DNA of 64,000 nt from contig NZ_WHOB01000097.1 in assembly GCF_013141775.1 (NCBI RefSeq), forward strand, positions 62,001 to 126,000, written 5' to 3'. Below, piece after piece: positions 1 to 9,183 of the stretch. Numbering within the stretch: position 1 is the first letter of the stretch; the number at the start of each line of letters is the position of its first letter. Below the pieces are notes generated by a model, which was given only the letters and a program-made list of their open reading frames with translations, searched no databases and was not told where the DNA came from. Origin of the DNA: Paenibacillus phytohabitans (GTDB lineage: Bacteria > Bacillota > Bacilli > Paenibacillales > Paenibacillaceae). The position numbers and the translations under genes are program-made.

Positions 1-1
1 A

Positions 2-877
2 CTGAAGGAAACGGTGAAAGAGCTGAAGAAAGGCATTTTGCGGGAAGAGGATCTGCCGCCGCTGCTCTATATTCATTATCTTTTGAACGGCAATGAGGGG
101 ACTGAACGCTTCGATCATATTGTTATTGACGAAGCGCAGGATTTCTCCCCGTTCCAGATTGCCGTGCTGGATCTGTATGTGAAGGGCCATTCCTTCACCA
201 TTCTGGGTGACTTATCCCAGGGGATTCATGCCTACAAAGGGGTACATGAGTGGAATGAGATGCAGTCGCTGTTTGCCGGGGAGTATACAGCGTATCATGC
301 GCTTACCCGCAGCTACCGTTCAACGATGGAGATTATTGAATTCGCCAACGGTATTCTGTCCGCCGGCGTCGGCAGCGCGCTGCTGGCCGTGCCGGTCTTC
401 CGCAGCGGTAATCCCGTGCGGCTGATTTCCTATGAGGATGCGCAGCCGGAACCGGCTACAGGCGGTAGCCAGCGGCTCAGCGCTGTCAGGAGCGCCCTGT
501 CGTCGCTCTCCGGGCGCGAATACCGCACAGTGGCTGTATTGACCCGCAGCCTGCGGGAAGCCGCTGAGCTGTACGCTGAGCTTGCCGGACAATTCGAGGA
601 TATTCATCTCATTGACGGCAGCATCACCGAATACCGCGGCGGCTTGTCCGTACTGCCCGTATATTTGTCCAAGGGACTGGAGTTCGATGCTGTCATCCTG
701 GCGGATGCGGACAGTGCGCACTACGGAGGAGCAGCCTGGGATGCCAAGCTGATGTATGTAGGCTGTACACGTGCCCTGCATGAGCTATGGCTATTGCATG
801 ACGGCGGTCTTCCGCATTACGTACAGCTGCTTGGAGACGAGACGGTCTCCGGCTGGCCGGTACCCGAAGGGAATTAA
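2..877 (+). CDS. helD: HelD-like UvrD/Rep-family helicase, C-terminal part (5' end outside window)
   Basis: The frame is open from base 2 and ends at 877, so only about 291 C-terminal codons are present. Superfamily 1 motifs appear in order: DEAQD (Walker B, motif II), LGDLSQGIHAYKG (motif III), LTRSYRST (motif IV), LSKGLEFDAVI (motif V) and YVGCTRALHELWLL (motif VI). This set, with the EFDAVI/YVGCTRA spacing, fits the HelD/helicase IV group, which in Bacillales removes stalled RNA polymerase from DNA in an ATP-dependent way. The N-terminal half with Walker A and the coiled-coil arm cannot be seen. A UvrD/PcrA-type helicase is the main alternative, but the short domain 2B after motif IV favours HelD. 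It has no visible operon partner downstream; a long hairpin follows at 1114-1170. Confidence 0.8.
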   Translation: MKETVKELKKGILREEDLPPLLYIHYLLNGNEGTERFDHIVIDEAQDFSPFQIAVLDLYVKGHSFTILGDLSQGIHAYKGVHEWNEMQSLFAGEYTAYHALTRSYRSTMEIIEFANGILSAGVGSALLAVPVFRSGNPVRLISYEDAQPEPATGGSQRLSAVRSALSSLSGREYRTVAVLTRSLREAAELYAELAGQFEDIHLIDGSITEYRGGLSVLPVYLSKGLEFDAVILADADSAHYGGAAWDAKLMYVGCTRALHELWLLHDGGLPHYVQLLGDETVSGWPVPEGN

Positions 878-1113
878 GGTTTACATTATCTTGGGCAAGG
901 GCAGCCCTGTTTTGGAATGGGATAAAGGGTTGCGCTTGGTGAGAACACTCCGCAAACGGAACGTTGTTCCAATCGCTGCCCAATCCAGGTTTTTTAAATT
1001 CTCTTAGCGGTGAAAATCCGGACACAAGGCGACCGCTAACTCTTTATCCGCGGGTCGTCCGGTCCGATCCGCTATTTAAGCGGGAAACATATATGCAATC
1101 TTAAAAAACGCAA
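878..1113. other. Non-coding stretch downstream of helD
   Basis: No ORF with a credible ribosome site or protein-like composition is seen. The stretch has several short dyads, for example GGAAC-GTT-GTTCC near 958-971. It may be a non-coding intergenic element, but nothing more can be supported. Confidence 0.4.
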
Positions 1114-1170
1114 AAAAGAAACCTCTCTTTGGCGAAATGTATTAACCATTTCAAAAGAGAGGTTTCTTTT
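1114..1170. terminator. Long bidirectional hairpin terminator
   Basis: Arms at 1114-1130 and 1153-1170 pair as AAAGAAACCTCTCTTT with AAGAGAGGTTTCTTT. An inner GAAATG/CATTTC stem adds to it. A-runs on the left and T-runs on the right make it usable in both directions. It separates helD from the tandem repeat array. Confidence 0.75.
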
Positions 1171-1181
1171 GCGTGCTGAAT

Positions 1182-1538
1182 GAGCAAATGAGGAGCATTA
1201 GTGCCCCAGAATCCACTGGAAGCGGGCCAAAAGAGCAAATGAGGAGCATTAGTGCCCCTGAATTCACTGGACGCGGGCCAAAGGAGCAAATGAGGGGCAT
1301 TAGTGCCCCTGAATTCGGTGGATGCGGGCCAAAAGAGCAAATGAGGAGCATTAGTGCCCCTGAATTCACTGGAAGCGGGCAAAAAGAGCAAATGAGGGGC
1401 ATTAGTGCCCCTGAATTCGCTGGATGCGTGCCAACTGAGCAAATGAGGAGCATTAGTGCCCCTGAATTCGCTGGATGCGTGCCAACTGAGCAAATGAGGA
1501 GCATTAGTGCTCCTCATTATGCCGGATGCCGCCAGAAG
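1182..1538. repeat. Seven-unit 51-bp tandem repeat array, each unit carrying a small hairpin
   Basis: Seven contiguous 51-bp units start at 1182, 1233, 1284, 1335, 1386, 1437 and 1488. Each begins GAGCAAATGAGG and has a dyad of the form AGGRGCA-TTAG-TGCYCCT. In some units the arm is AGGGGCA/TGCCCCT (perfect). In the last unit both arms change together to AGGAGCA/TGCTCCT, again perfect, while several others have a single G-T wobble. Because 51 is divisible by 3 the array is open in more than one frame on both strands, but no ribosome site or non-repeat protein sequence supports coding. It lies between convergent helD and the chemoreceptor gene. Confidence 0.9.
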
Positions 1539-1615
1539 TAGGCGAATGGAGAATGTAATGTTGGTCCGTTTGCGGACCGTCCGCCCAAGCAGCCGGTGAT
1601 AGTTGCCCGGGAGAC

Positions 1616-3631
1616 TTAAGCCTTGCCCTTCGGCTCGAAGTGAAACCGTTCCACCTGTCCCTGCATGTCCGATGCCATGGCGGACAGCGCAGCGGAGGAT
1701 GAAGTGATCTCCTCCATGGAAGCAAGCTGCTCTTCTGTCGCCGCTGTTACACTCTGGAAGGATTCCAGCGCGGCCTGGGCGATCTTGGCCATCTCCTGAA
1801 CAGACGCTGCTACTTCTGCGCTGCTGGCCGACATTTGCTCGGTAATCGCGGATACTTCATGGATTTGCTCGCCTACATGCCGGGTGGACTGCTCGATCTG
1901 ATGGAAGGCCTCGCTGGCTTCCTGTGTAAGCGCCATTCCCTGCTCCACATCTCCAACCACTTTATGCCGCATCACATCATAGGCGCTGGCAATCAGGTCT
2001 ACCATCTCGGAGATGGTCTCCTGAATTTGTCCTGCACTGACATTGGTAGCTTCGGACAGCTTGCGCACTTCACCGGCGACTACAGCGAAGCCTCTGCCAT
2101 GTTCTCCGGCCCGTGCAGCTTCAATGCCGGCATTCAGCGACAGGAGATTGGTCTGCTTGGCAATAGCAGAGATGGCCGTGCTGGTCTCCGCCACCTTGGC
2201 GCTTAAGCCGTTGAGCTCGGCGATCAGACTGCCGGACTGATGTACGGATTCGCGGATCGTCTTCATCTGTTCTCCGACATGCTGCATCTTGGCGCTGCCG
2301 GTGGAGACATCCTGTTCCGTCTGTACTGCAGCGCCCACTATCATCTCTGAGGCGGAGGCGATTTTTTGAATGCCGGTTGACATTTCATCCATCGTTATAG
2401 CCACTTCGGCGGAAGCATAAGCCTGGGTTTCCACACCACGGGTGGATTCCTCGACCAGCTCAGTCACATATTCGACCGCTTTGCTGTTCTCGCCGGTGCT
2501 GGCTGTCAGCTGTTCACTGGCTGCCGCCAGGTGGCCTGACGTTTCAGCGACCTCCTGAACCATTTTGCGCAGGGAAGACACCATCGCATTATAATTGCCG
2601 GCAAGCTGACCGATCTCATCCTTGCGGTTCGTTTCCACAGACTCATCCAGATAACCCTCGCTTACCCGTTTGGCCGAACGGTTCAAGCGTTCCACAGCGC
2701 CGGTAATGCGGCGGATGATAAGGAATGTTACGATCGAAGCAAGCAGCAGAGAGACGACAAGCACGATACCTGACTTGTACAGAATCGGGTATACAGCCTT
2801 GGTGTATTCATTCTCCGGCAGCACACCGGCCATTTTGAATCCGGTCAGCTCGTTTGTAATGTAGAAGCCGTCCATTTGTGTATTGGCTGTATCGTCCTTG
2901 TAGGAGATTTTGCCTGCCGGACCTTTGCCCATTTCAGCCAGCATCTGGCTTGTTGCTTCAGAAGCCACCTCCATGGTGGGGTGATAGATCACCTTGTTAT
3001 TGCCGTCTAGAATATATACATAACCGCTGTCGCCCAGACTGACATTTTTGGTCAGCTCCATAAGCTCGTTCATGCTGATGCTGATGGTAACGGCACCCTT
3101 ACCGTCCGGAAAAGCCCTGGAAACCGGCAGAATGTAGCTGTTCGTCACTTTGGAGAAAATCGGATCAATAACCGATGTGGTCTCCGGTGACTTTAGAGCG
3201 TCTATGTACCAGTCCCGGATGCGGGGATCATAATTCTGCTGCTCTGAATCCGGAGCGAACATGTATTTACCTTCATCGTTGCCCAGAGCTACGATATCCA
3301 CTTCAGGATGCTCCAGCTTGAATTTGTCGATCAGGCTGCGTACTTTTGCAGTATCGCTGGTGAGATCGGCGGCACTAATCTGGTAAGCAAGCTCATTCAC
3401 ACCTGCGCTCTCCAGCTGGATTAATTGCGAAAGGGTTTTATCGAGAATATGAATGCTTGAGTTTGTGGTCTCTTCCATCTTGGAGCGCAGGGCCGACTCT
3501 GAGGTTTCCGTGGATATGACAACCAGGGCAAGGGAGGGGAGCACAATGGCTATGATGATTAGCAGCATGAGTTCCGTTCTGAGCTTGGTGATGTGAAATA
3601 CACGCTTTAAAGGATTCCGTGGGGTTGTCAT
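1616..3631 (-). CDS. Methyl-accepting chemotaxis protein with extracellular Cache domain
   Basis: The 671-residue membrane receptor senses a ligand outside the cell and controls CheA/CheW. Order of parts: an N-terminal membrane segment (about residues 20-42), an extracellular dCache-type domain (about 45-275, with the FAPDSEQQNYDPRIRDWY-type ligand-pocket segment), a second membrane segment (about 282-306), HAMP (about 305-360) and a long coiled-coil signalling domain. The signalling domain contains the highly conserved hairpin-tip region EHGRGFAVVAGEVRKLSE. ATG at 3631 follows AGGAGG at a good distance. The ligand is unknown; Cache receptors of this type often bind amino acids or carboxylates. 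It stands alone, convergent with helD, with no che genes nearby. Confidence 0.93.
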   Translation of the reverse strand: MTTPRNPLKRVFHITKLRTELMLLIIIAIVLPSLALVVISTETSESALRSKMEETTNSSIHILDKTLSQLIQLESAGVNELAYQISAADLTSDTAKVRSLIDKFKLEHPEVDIVALGNDEGKYMFAPDSEQQNYDPRIRDWYIDALKSPETTSVIDPIFSKVTNSYILPVSRAFPDGKGAVTISISMNELMELTKNVSLGDSGYVYILDGNNKVIYHPTMEVASEATSQMLAEMGKGPAGKISYKDDTANTQMDGFYITNELTGFKMAGVLPENEYTKAVYPILYKSGIVLVVSLLLASIVTFLIIRRITGAVERLNRSAKRVSEGYLDESVETNRKDEIGQLAGNYNAMVSSLRKMVQEVAETSGHLAAASEQLTASTGENSKAVEYVTELVEESTRGVETQAYASAEVAITMDEMSTGIQKIASASEMIVGAAVQTEQDVSTGSAKMQHVGEQMKTIRESVHQSGSLIAELNGLSAKVAETSTAISAIAKQTNLLSLNAGIEAARAGEHGRGFAVVAGEVRKLSEATNVSAGQIQETISEMVDLIASAYDVMRHKVVGDVEQGMALTQEASEAFHQIEQSTRHVGEQIHEVSAITEQMSASSAEVAASVQEMAKIAQAALESFQSVTAATEEQLASMEEITSSSAALSAMASDMQGQVERFHFEPKGKA

Positions 3632-4233
3632 AGAAGGTTCCTCCTGAATTTCTGAATGGATGGGGTTAAATTAATTTCCATATCTCGAAGTAAATAGATA
3701 ATTTAATATATATTTCGACACTAATCGACTAAAAAATTAGTTTTTCGTCAAAATTTTTTTGGATAAAATTACCGCTATGCATTCCTCCTGAAAGTTATGA
3801 TTAACGTGAGCTCAAGGTGGAGAACGATTATAACTATTCTTGAACTTGTAACCCGCGGATACCTGTGGCTTAATAATAAGTGTCCGGCCGGGCAAGATTA
3901 CTTCTGGAAGGAGGCTGATGGCAATGTTTTCAGAATACGAGGTGGTTTCCGTCTAAGACGGAAGCCTGTTTAAGGGGAGGCCGCGAGGCCTCCTTATGTA
4001 TAGATAGCGGCTATATATTTCAGGCTTAGCTAAAATATATAGAAGTACACTGACAAACCACTGATAGATTACTGATAAACAATGAATGTAGACGCTAACC
4101 GCAGGGTTTAATATAATGAATTTAGGTTATTTACCAAATTTGAGGAGAAGAAAGGAGGCAGGTGGCATGATTATCAAGAACAGCGCAGTGATCGGACTTA
4201 ACGGAACACACCTGTTGAAGGAGGAACCAGAAC
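3632..4233. other. 600-bp intergenic region with a mini-ORF, hairpins and a promoter
   Basis: No normal-sized gene. At 3908-3963 a strong ribosome site (GGAAGGAGG) precedes a 12-codon ORF (MAMFSEYEVVSV) whose stop codon forms the loop of a 10-bp hairpin (GGTTTCCGTC-TAA-GACGGAAGCC). A second hairpin, GGAGGCC-GCGA-GGCCTCC, follows. This could be a short leader peptide with an attenuator or a small RNA. A TATAAT at 4112-4117 with TAGACG 17 bp upstream is a plausible promoter for the gene at 4234. Confidence 0.45.
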
Positions 4234-4515
4234 GTGAGTTACGTAAATGGAAAGGATGTGCTCCCCCCGGGATTGCTCGAAGAGCTACAGGGCTACATCC
4301 AGGGTGAATTGCTATACATCCCGAAGAAGACGGAAGAGCGGGTACGATGGGGCGAGAACAGCGGCTCCCGGCAAGAAATTGCGAACCGCAATGAAGAGAT
4401 CTTCTGTAGTCACAGCAGCGGCTGCTCGGTGAACGAGCTGCAGAAGAGATATCATTTATCCGAAGAAAGCATCCGCAAAATCATTTCAAAAATGCGGCTG
4501 GCACTGAACAGCTAG
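4234..4515 (+). CDS. Small HTH protein of the CD3324 type
   Basis: A 93-residue protein. The GTG start is chosen because GAAGGAGG lies 8-10 bases upstream, and the opening MSYVNGKDVLPPGLLEELQ-YIQGELLYIP is typical of the small Firmicute family annotated as CD3324-like (Mor-activator-like). The second half (about residues 60-90, NELQKRYHLSEESIRKIISKMR) looks like a helix-turn-helix with a recognition helix, so a DNA-binding regulatory role is likely. The target is unknown. A Rho-independent terminator follows directly, so it is monocistronic. A longer overlapping ORF from 4116 lacks these features. Confidence 0.75.
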   Translation: MSYVNGKDVLPPGLLEELQGYIQGELLYIPKKTEERVRWGENSGSRQEIANRNEEIFCSHSSGCSVNELQKRYHLSEESIRKIISKMRLALNS

Positions 4516-4563
4516 CCTGAATATTTGAAACAACCCCAAACATATAAGTTCTAAGAATAGAAC

Positions 4564-4607
4564 AAAGAGCATGCTCCCGCCGGTGATGGCGAGGTCATGC
4601 TCTTTTT
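4564..4607. terminator. Rho-independent terminator
   Basis: Arms AAAGAGCATG and CATGCTCTTT around a GC-rich loop, followed by TTTTT. It ends the small HTH gene ahead of rarA. Confidence 0.88.
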
Positions 4608-4701
4608 AATGAAAGCTGCGGGTATGGTATGATAGAAGGCAGCCAGTTCTTTCTATCGAAGAAATAGCGAAATACCAGATTACTAGCAAGGAAGTGGAGT
4701 T

Positions 4702-6012
4702 ATGGATTTATTCTCGCTGGGTGAGGATAACGGGAACGGGAGCGGACGGCTGCTTGCAGACCGGATGCGGCCCGTGAATCTCGATGAATATATTGGACAG
4801 GAGCATATTGTAGGCCGCGGCAAGCTGCTGCGCAGGGCCATTGAGGCCGACCAGGTATCTTCCATCTTGCTGTACGGGCCTCCGGGCTGCGGCAAAACAA
4901 CCTTGGCTCATATCATATCGCATCATACCCAAGGTGAATTTGTCCGGCTGAACGCGGTGGAAGCCTCGGTCAAGGATGTCCGCGAGGTTATTGAACGCGC
5001 CCAGAGCAACAAGGCGCTGTACGGCTCGAAGACCATTCTGTTTCTGGACGAGGTCCACCGCTTCAACAGCTCCCGCCAGGATGCGCTGCTGCCGGCAGTG
5101 GAGAAGGGGACGATTACCTTCATCGGCGCCACGACGGAGAATCCGTTCCATTATGTGAACGGGGCGCTTATGAGCCGCTCCACGCTGTTCCAGCTGGAGT
5201 CCCTGACCAGTGAGCATAGCCTGATTGCCATGAAGCGGGCGCTCGCCGATGAGCAGCGGGGCCTGGGGTTCATGGATCTGAAGGCGGATGAGGACGCGCT
5301 GCAGCATATCGCCACGATGGCTAACGGCGATATCCGCCGCGCCTTGAACGCGCTGGAGCTGGCGGCGATGACCACTGCCCCGGAGAGTGACGGCAGCGTG
5401 CATATCACGCTGGAGGTGGCGGAGGAGTCCATCCGCCGGCCGATTGTCAAAGCGGACGAGTCTACGCAGTATGATGTGCTGTCCGCTTTTCACAAAAGCA
5501 TTCGCGGCTCCAGCGACGCCGCCCTGTTCTGGTTCCTCTACGCCGTGGAGAAGCTCGGCATGGACCCGATGACCTTCATCCGCCGTCTGATCGCCGCGAG
5601 CAGCGAGGATATCGGCCTGGCTAACCCGCAGGCGATGGTTCAGGCTGTCAGTGCGCTGGATGCCTACCGCAACAACGGCTGGCCGGAGGCGAAGCTGAAT
5701 ATCGCACAGGCAATCCTGTTTGCGGTGGAGAGCCCGAAATCAAACGGCGTGGTAATGGCAATCGCGAACGTTATGGATAGCCTGGAGGATCTGAAGTCGG
5801 CTGAGGTGCCGCTGCATTTGCGGGATACGCATTATAAGGGCGCAGCCCAGCTGGGGCATGAGGGATACCAGTATCCCCATAATTTCCCCGGCCATTATGT
5901 GAAGCAGGACTATCTTCCGAAGGCGATCTCCCGGAGGGTGTTCTATCAGGCGACCGAGCAGGGCAACGAGGCGAAGATCCGCCATAACCAGCAGCTGCGG
6001 CGCGGGCAATAG
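4702..6012 (+). CDS. rarA: Replication-associated recombination protein A (AAA+ ATPase)
   Basis: The 436-residue protein matches RarA/MgsA/YrvN in length and motifs. It has a RuvB-like opening (RPVNLDEYIGQEHIVG), Walker A GPPGCGKTT at about residue 59, Walker B LFLDEVHRF, sensor GATTENP, and the C-terminal oligomerisation and MgsA domain (GNIRRA-like GDIRRALN, SPKSNGV, PLHLRD, YPHNFPGHYV). RarA acts at stalled replication forks with SSB and helicase and supports recombination repair. ATG at 4702 is preceded by GGAAGTGGAG. In Bacillus the gene lies next to cymR-yrvO-trmU; here cellulase genes and mnmA lie between rarA and cymR. A terminator follows at 6063. Confidence 0.96.
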   Translation: MDLFSLGEDNGNGSGRLLADRMRPVNLDEYIGQEHIVGRGKLLRRAIEADQVSSILLYGPPGCGKTTLAHIISHHTQGEFVRLNAVEASVKDVREVIERAQSNKALYGSKTILFLDEVHRFNSSRQDALLPAVEKGTITFIGATTENPFHYVNGALMSRSTLFQLESLTSEHSLIAMKRALADEQRGLGFMDLKADEDALQHIATMANGDIRRALNALELAAMTTAPESDGSVHITLEVAEESIRRPIVKADESTQYDVLSAFHKSIRGSSDAALFWFLYAVEKLGMDPMTFIRRLIAASSEDIGLANPQAMVQAVSALDAYRNNGWPEAKLNIAQAILFAVESPKSNGVVMAIANVMDSLEDLKSAEVPLHLRDTHYKGAAQLGHEGYQYPHNFPGHYVKQDYLPKAISRRVFYQATEQGNEAKIRHNQQLRRGQ

Positions 6013-6062
6013 CGCTCCACTCAGATGCATTGGAAGACCAATAAAGGAAGAAAAGTAAAGTG

Positions 6063-6098
6063 AGACCACCGCATGCACTCAACTGCGGTGGTCTTTTG
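6063..6098. terminator. rarA Rho-independent terminator
   Basis: An 11-bp perfect stem AGACCACCGCA/TGCGGTGGTCT followed by TTTT. Confidence 0.92.
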
Positions 6099-6417
6099 CT
6101 TGCGTATCCGCGTGCACCTGAAGCACGTTAGGCGTTTTTTTCGGTTGATGAAACGGCAAATATGATAAAAATGGAAATTTTTTGACAAAATGAGTCTATT
6201 TTCGGTGGATATAATTGTAAATATATAGAATTAAATTACTTTATGTGGTATATGTGTAGATAGGGAGATTATTTCCTTAATTTGTAAGTGGGGGTGGAGG
6301 ATGGAGTGTACTGAATAGAATGTCTTATGAAATGTCTTCAATGGACGCTGGGGAGGTATCTGCGCGTGAGTCACCCGATCGGGCTGAAACGTAAGAATCG
6401 AAGGGAGATGAGTTAAG
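6099..6417 (+). promoter_or_regulatory. Upstream region of the cellulase operon
   Basis: There is no gene here. A consensus TTGACA (6182-6187) and TATAAT (6210-6215) are separated by 22 bp, longer than optimal for sigma-A. If used, this promoter would need help from an activator; otherwise a different -35 is used. It leaves a leader of about 200 nt before the GTG start at 6418. A GGGAGATGAG ribosome site precedes that start. Confidence 0.4.
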
Positions 6418-9156
6418 GTGAAGCAAACGAGACGGAAGACAGGCTGTATCGCAGCACTGAGCTTAATGCTAACCTGCACTATTGCTTCAGGGACTGTTAT
6501 TCATCCGCATGTCAGCAAAGCCGCAACCGCCGGGATTAATTATGCAGAGGCACTGCAGAAATCTATCTATTTCTATGAGACACAGCGGTCGGGTGATCTG
6601 CCGGCGAACAATCGTGTGGAATGGCGGAGCGATTCGGGGCTGCAGGACGGTGCGGATGTCGGCCACGATCTGACGGGAGGCTGGTATGACGCAGGGGATC
6701 ATGTTAAATTCGGATTTCCTATGGCGTACACCTCCACCATGCTGGCATGGTCGGTCTATGAATACAAGGATGGCTACGTGCAATCGGGGCAGCTGGATGA
6801 GATTCTGGACAATATCCGCTGGGCAACAGACTATTTTGTGAAAGCGCATACGGCTCCTAATGAGCTGTGGGGACAGGTCGGCAACGGCACGGCGGATCAT
6901 AACTGGTGGGGACCGGCGGAGGTCATGCAAATGGCACGTCCATCCTACAAGATTGATGCTGCGCATCCCGGCTCTGATCTGGCAGCGGAGACCGCTGCTG
7001 CACTTGCCTCAGCTTCCATTATTTTCAGGGATTCGGATGCCGCTTATGCGGACAAGCTGCTGCTGCATGCCAAGCAATTATACAATTTTGCCGATACGTA
7101 CCGCGGGGCTTACTCCGATACAATCACTGATGCCAAGCAGTATTACAATTCGTGGAGCAGCTACGCCGATGAATTAAGCTGGGGCGGAGTCTGGCTGTAC
7201 TTAGCGACCGGCGAGCAGACCTATCTGGATAAGGCTACTGCCGCCAGCAATCTGTGGGGCACGAACCAAGCCGGAGATTGGGGTTATCAGTGGACCCAAT
7301 CCTGGGATGACAAGCATTACGGTGCACAGCTCCTGCTTTCCCGCATTACGGGTGATCCCAAATTCATTCAATCCACTGAACGGAATATGCAGTTTTGGAC
7401 CACCGGAGTGAACGGTACCTCTGACCGGGTAGCTTATACTCCCGGGGGGCTGGCCCATCTGGACCAATGGGGGGCGCTGCGGTATGCCGCCAACCAGGCA
7501 TTCATGGCCTTTGTCTATGCGGACTGGGTTTCAGATCCGGTGAAGAAGAGCACCGCCCAGACCTTTGCGGAGCGGCAGATTACCTATATGCTGGGCGATA
7601 ATCCGCGGAACAGCAGCTATGTGATCGGCTTCGGCGCGAATGCGCCACAGCATCCTCATCACCGCACTTCGCACGGCTCCTGGAGCGACAGCCAGACGAC
7701 TCCTGCGAACCACCGGCATGTGCTGTACGGCGCACTGGTCGGAGGACCTTCCAAGACAGACAGCTACACCGATACAATCAGCGATTATGTCTCCAACGAA
7801 GTTGCAACCGATTACAATTCAGCCTTTACCGGCGCTTTGGCCAAAATGATGCTGCTCCACGGGCAGGGCCAGCAGCCGCTTGTGAATTTCCCGCCGGCCG
7901 AAACGCGTGAGGATGAAATGTTCACCGAGACCTCTGTGAACGCCAGCGGCAGCAATTTTGTGGAAATCCGTGCACTGCTCAATAACCGCTCCGGGTGGCC
8001 TGCCCGCTCCAGCAGTCAAATGTCCTTCAACTACTATATGGACATAAGTGAGGCTGTGGCTGCAGGGTATGGACCAGCAGATATCACCGTCAAGGCGGGA
8101 GGCTACAATCAGGGGGCAACCGTCTCGCAGCTGCTGCCTTATGATGAAGCGAATCATATTTACTACACCAAAGTAGATTTCTCCGGCACACCGATTTATC
8201 CGGGCGGACAATCCGCTTACCGCAAGGAGGTCCAGTTCCGGATTGCCGGGCCGCTGAACACCACCTTCTGGGACAACAGTAATGACTTCTCCTTCAAGGG
8301 AGTGGCTCCAGGTGCTTCCTCGGCGACGAAGAATCCGTATATTCCGGTATTTGATGCGGGTGTCAAGGTGTACGGGGAGCTGCCTCCCGGCGGCGGAACC
8401 CCCGGTGAACCCCAGGTTCCGGGCCGTCCGTCCGGCCTGCAGGCTGTACCCGGCAATGCCAGCGTGGCCTTGAGCTGGAATGCGGTCAGCGGTGCTTCCC
8501 AGTATACGGTCAAGCGCTCTCTGGTGAGCGGCGGACCGTACACGGTGATCGGCACGGCAAACGGAGCCGTCTACAGCGACAGCGGGCTGACGAACGGAGT
8601 GGACTACTATTACGTGGTGACCGCATCGAACAATGTGGGGGAGAGTACGGCGTCTGCACAGGCTACGGCCCGGCCGCGCGAGACCACCCCGCCGGTTACT
8701 GGAGCTTTGCGTGTACAGTACCGCACCAATGACACAAGTCCCGGTGATTCGCAGATCCGCAGCCAGTTCCGGATTGTCAACACAGGGGCCGAGACCATTG
8801 CACTCAGTGGTCTGAAGCTGCGCTATTATTACACAGTGGACGGGGACAAGCCGCAGGAATTTCACTGTGACTACGCTGTTGTCGGCAGCGGCAACCTGAG
8901 CGGAAGCTTTGTGAAGCTGGACGCGCCGGTATCCCTGGCGGATTCTTATGTGGAGATTTCCTTTGCCGCAGGGGCAGGAAGCCTGGCTCCGGGGGCGGAT
9001 AGCGGGGAGATTCAGGTGCGGTTCAACAAGACGGACTGGACGGCCTACAATGAGAGCAATGACTATTCCTATGGTGGAACCCAGCAGACCTTCGCGGATT
9101 GGGAGAAAGCTACACTTTACCGTGCAGGAACGCTTGTGTGGGGCTTGGAACCATAA
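6418..9156 (+). CDS. Secreted GH9 endoglucanase with CBM3c, Fn3 and CBM3
   Basis: The 912-residue secreted cellulase has a signal peptide (basic MKQTRRKTG then a hydrophobic stretch, cleavage near SKA-ATAG at about residue 35). The GH9 catalytic domain (about 38-480) carries GGWYDAGDHVKFGFP with the catalytic aspartates, HHRTSHGSW, and NEVATDYNSAFTGAL with the acid glutamate. A CBM3c-type module follows (about 490-640), which in such theme-B GH9 enzymes feeds a cellulose chain to the active site and makes the enzyme processive. A glycine/proline linker, one fibronectin-III domain (about 668-750) and a C-terminal CBM3 (about 762-912) bind crystalline cellulose. It starts GTG at 6418. It lies 27 bp before a GH48 gene, the usual synergistic partner. 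Confidence 0.94.
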   Translation: MKQTRRKTGCIAALSLMLTCTIASGTVIHPHVSKAATAGINYAEALQKSIYFYETQRSGDLPANNRVEWRSDSGLQDGADVGHDLTGGWYDAGDHVKFGFPMAYTSTMLAWSVYEYKDGYVQSGQLDEILDNIRWATDYFVKAHTAPNELWGQVGNGTADHNWWGPAEVMQMARPSYKIDAAHPGSDLAAETAAALASASIIFRDSDAAYADKLLLHAKQLYNFADTYRGAYSDTITDAKQYYNSWSSYADELSWGGVWLYLATGEQTYLDKATAASNLWGTNQAGDWGYQWTQSWDDKHYGAQLLLSRITGDPKFIQSTERNMQFWTTGVNGTSDRVAYTPGGLAHLDQWGALRYAANQAFMAFVYADWVSDPVKKSTAQTFAERQITYMLGDNPRNSSYVIGFGANAPQHPHHRTSHGSWSDSQTTPANHRHVLYGALVGGPSKTDSYTDTISDYVSNEVATDYNSAFTGALAKMMLLHGQGQQPLVNFPPAETREDEMFTETSVNASGSNFVEIRALLNNRSGWPARSSSQMSFNYYMDISEAVAAGYGPADITVKAGGYNQGATVSQLLPYDEANHIYYTKVDFSGTPIYPGGQSAYRKEVQFRIAGPLNTTFWDNSNDFSFKGVAPGASSATKNPYIPVFDAGVKVYGELPPGGGTPGEPQVPGRPSGLQAVPGNASVALSWNAVSGASQYTVKRSLVSGGPYTVIGTANGAVYSDSGLTNGVDYYYVVTASNNVGESTASAQATARPRETTPPVTGALRVQYRTNDTSPGDSQIRSQFRIVNTGAETIALSGLKLRYYYTVDGDKPQEFHCDYAVVGSGNLSGSFVKLDAPVSLADSYVEISFAAGAGSLAPGADSGEIQVRFNKTDWTAYNESNDYSYGGTQQTFADWEKATLYRAGTLVWGLEP

Positions 9157-9183
9157 ATCATTCCAGAGAGGAAGTATGCCGAA

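Noticed and set aside
1182..1538. Possible CRISPR array
   Set aside because: Units are contiguous 51-bp copies without variable spacers, and no cas genes are nearby.
1173..1541. 122-residue ORF of repeated EQMRSISAPEF units and ORFs on the other strand
   Set aside because: It is an effect of a 51-bp repeat whose length is a multiple of three; no independent protein sequence or convincing ribosome site, and both strands are open.
4116..4307. 63-residue ORF overlapping the small HTH gene
   Set aside because: It overlaps in another frame the gene at 4234, which has the better ribosome site and a recognisable family.
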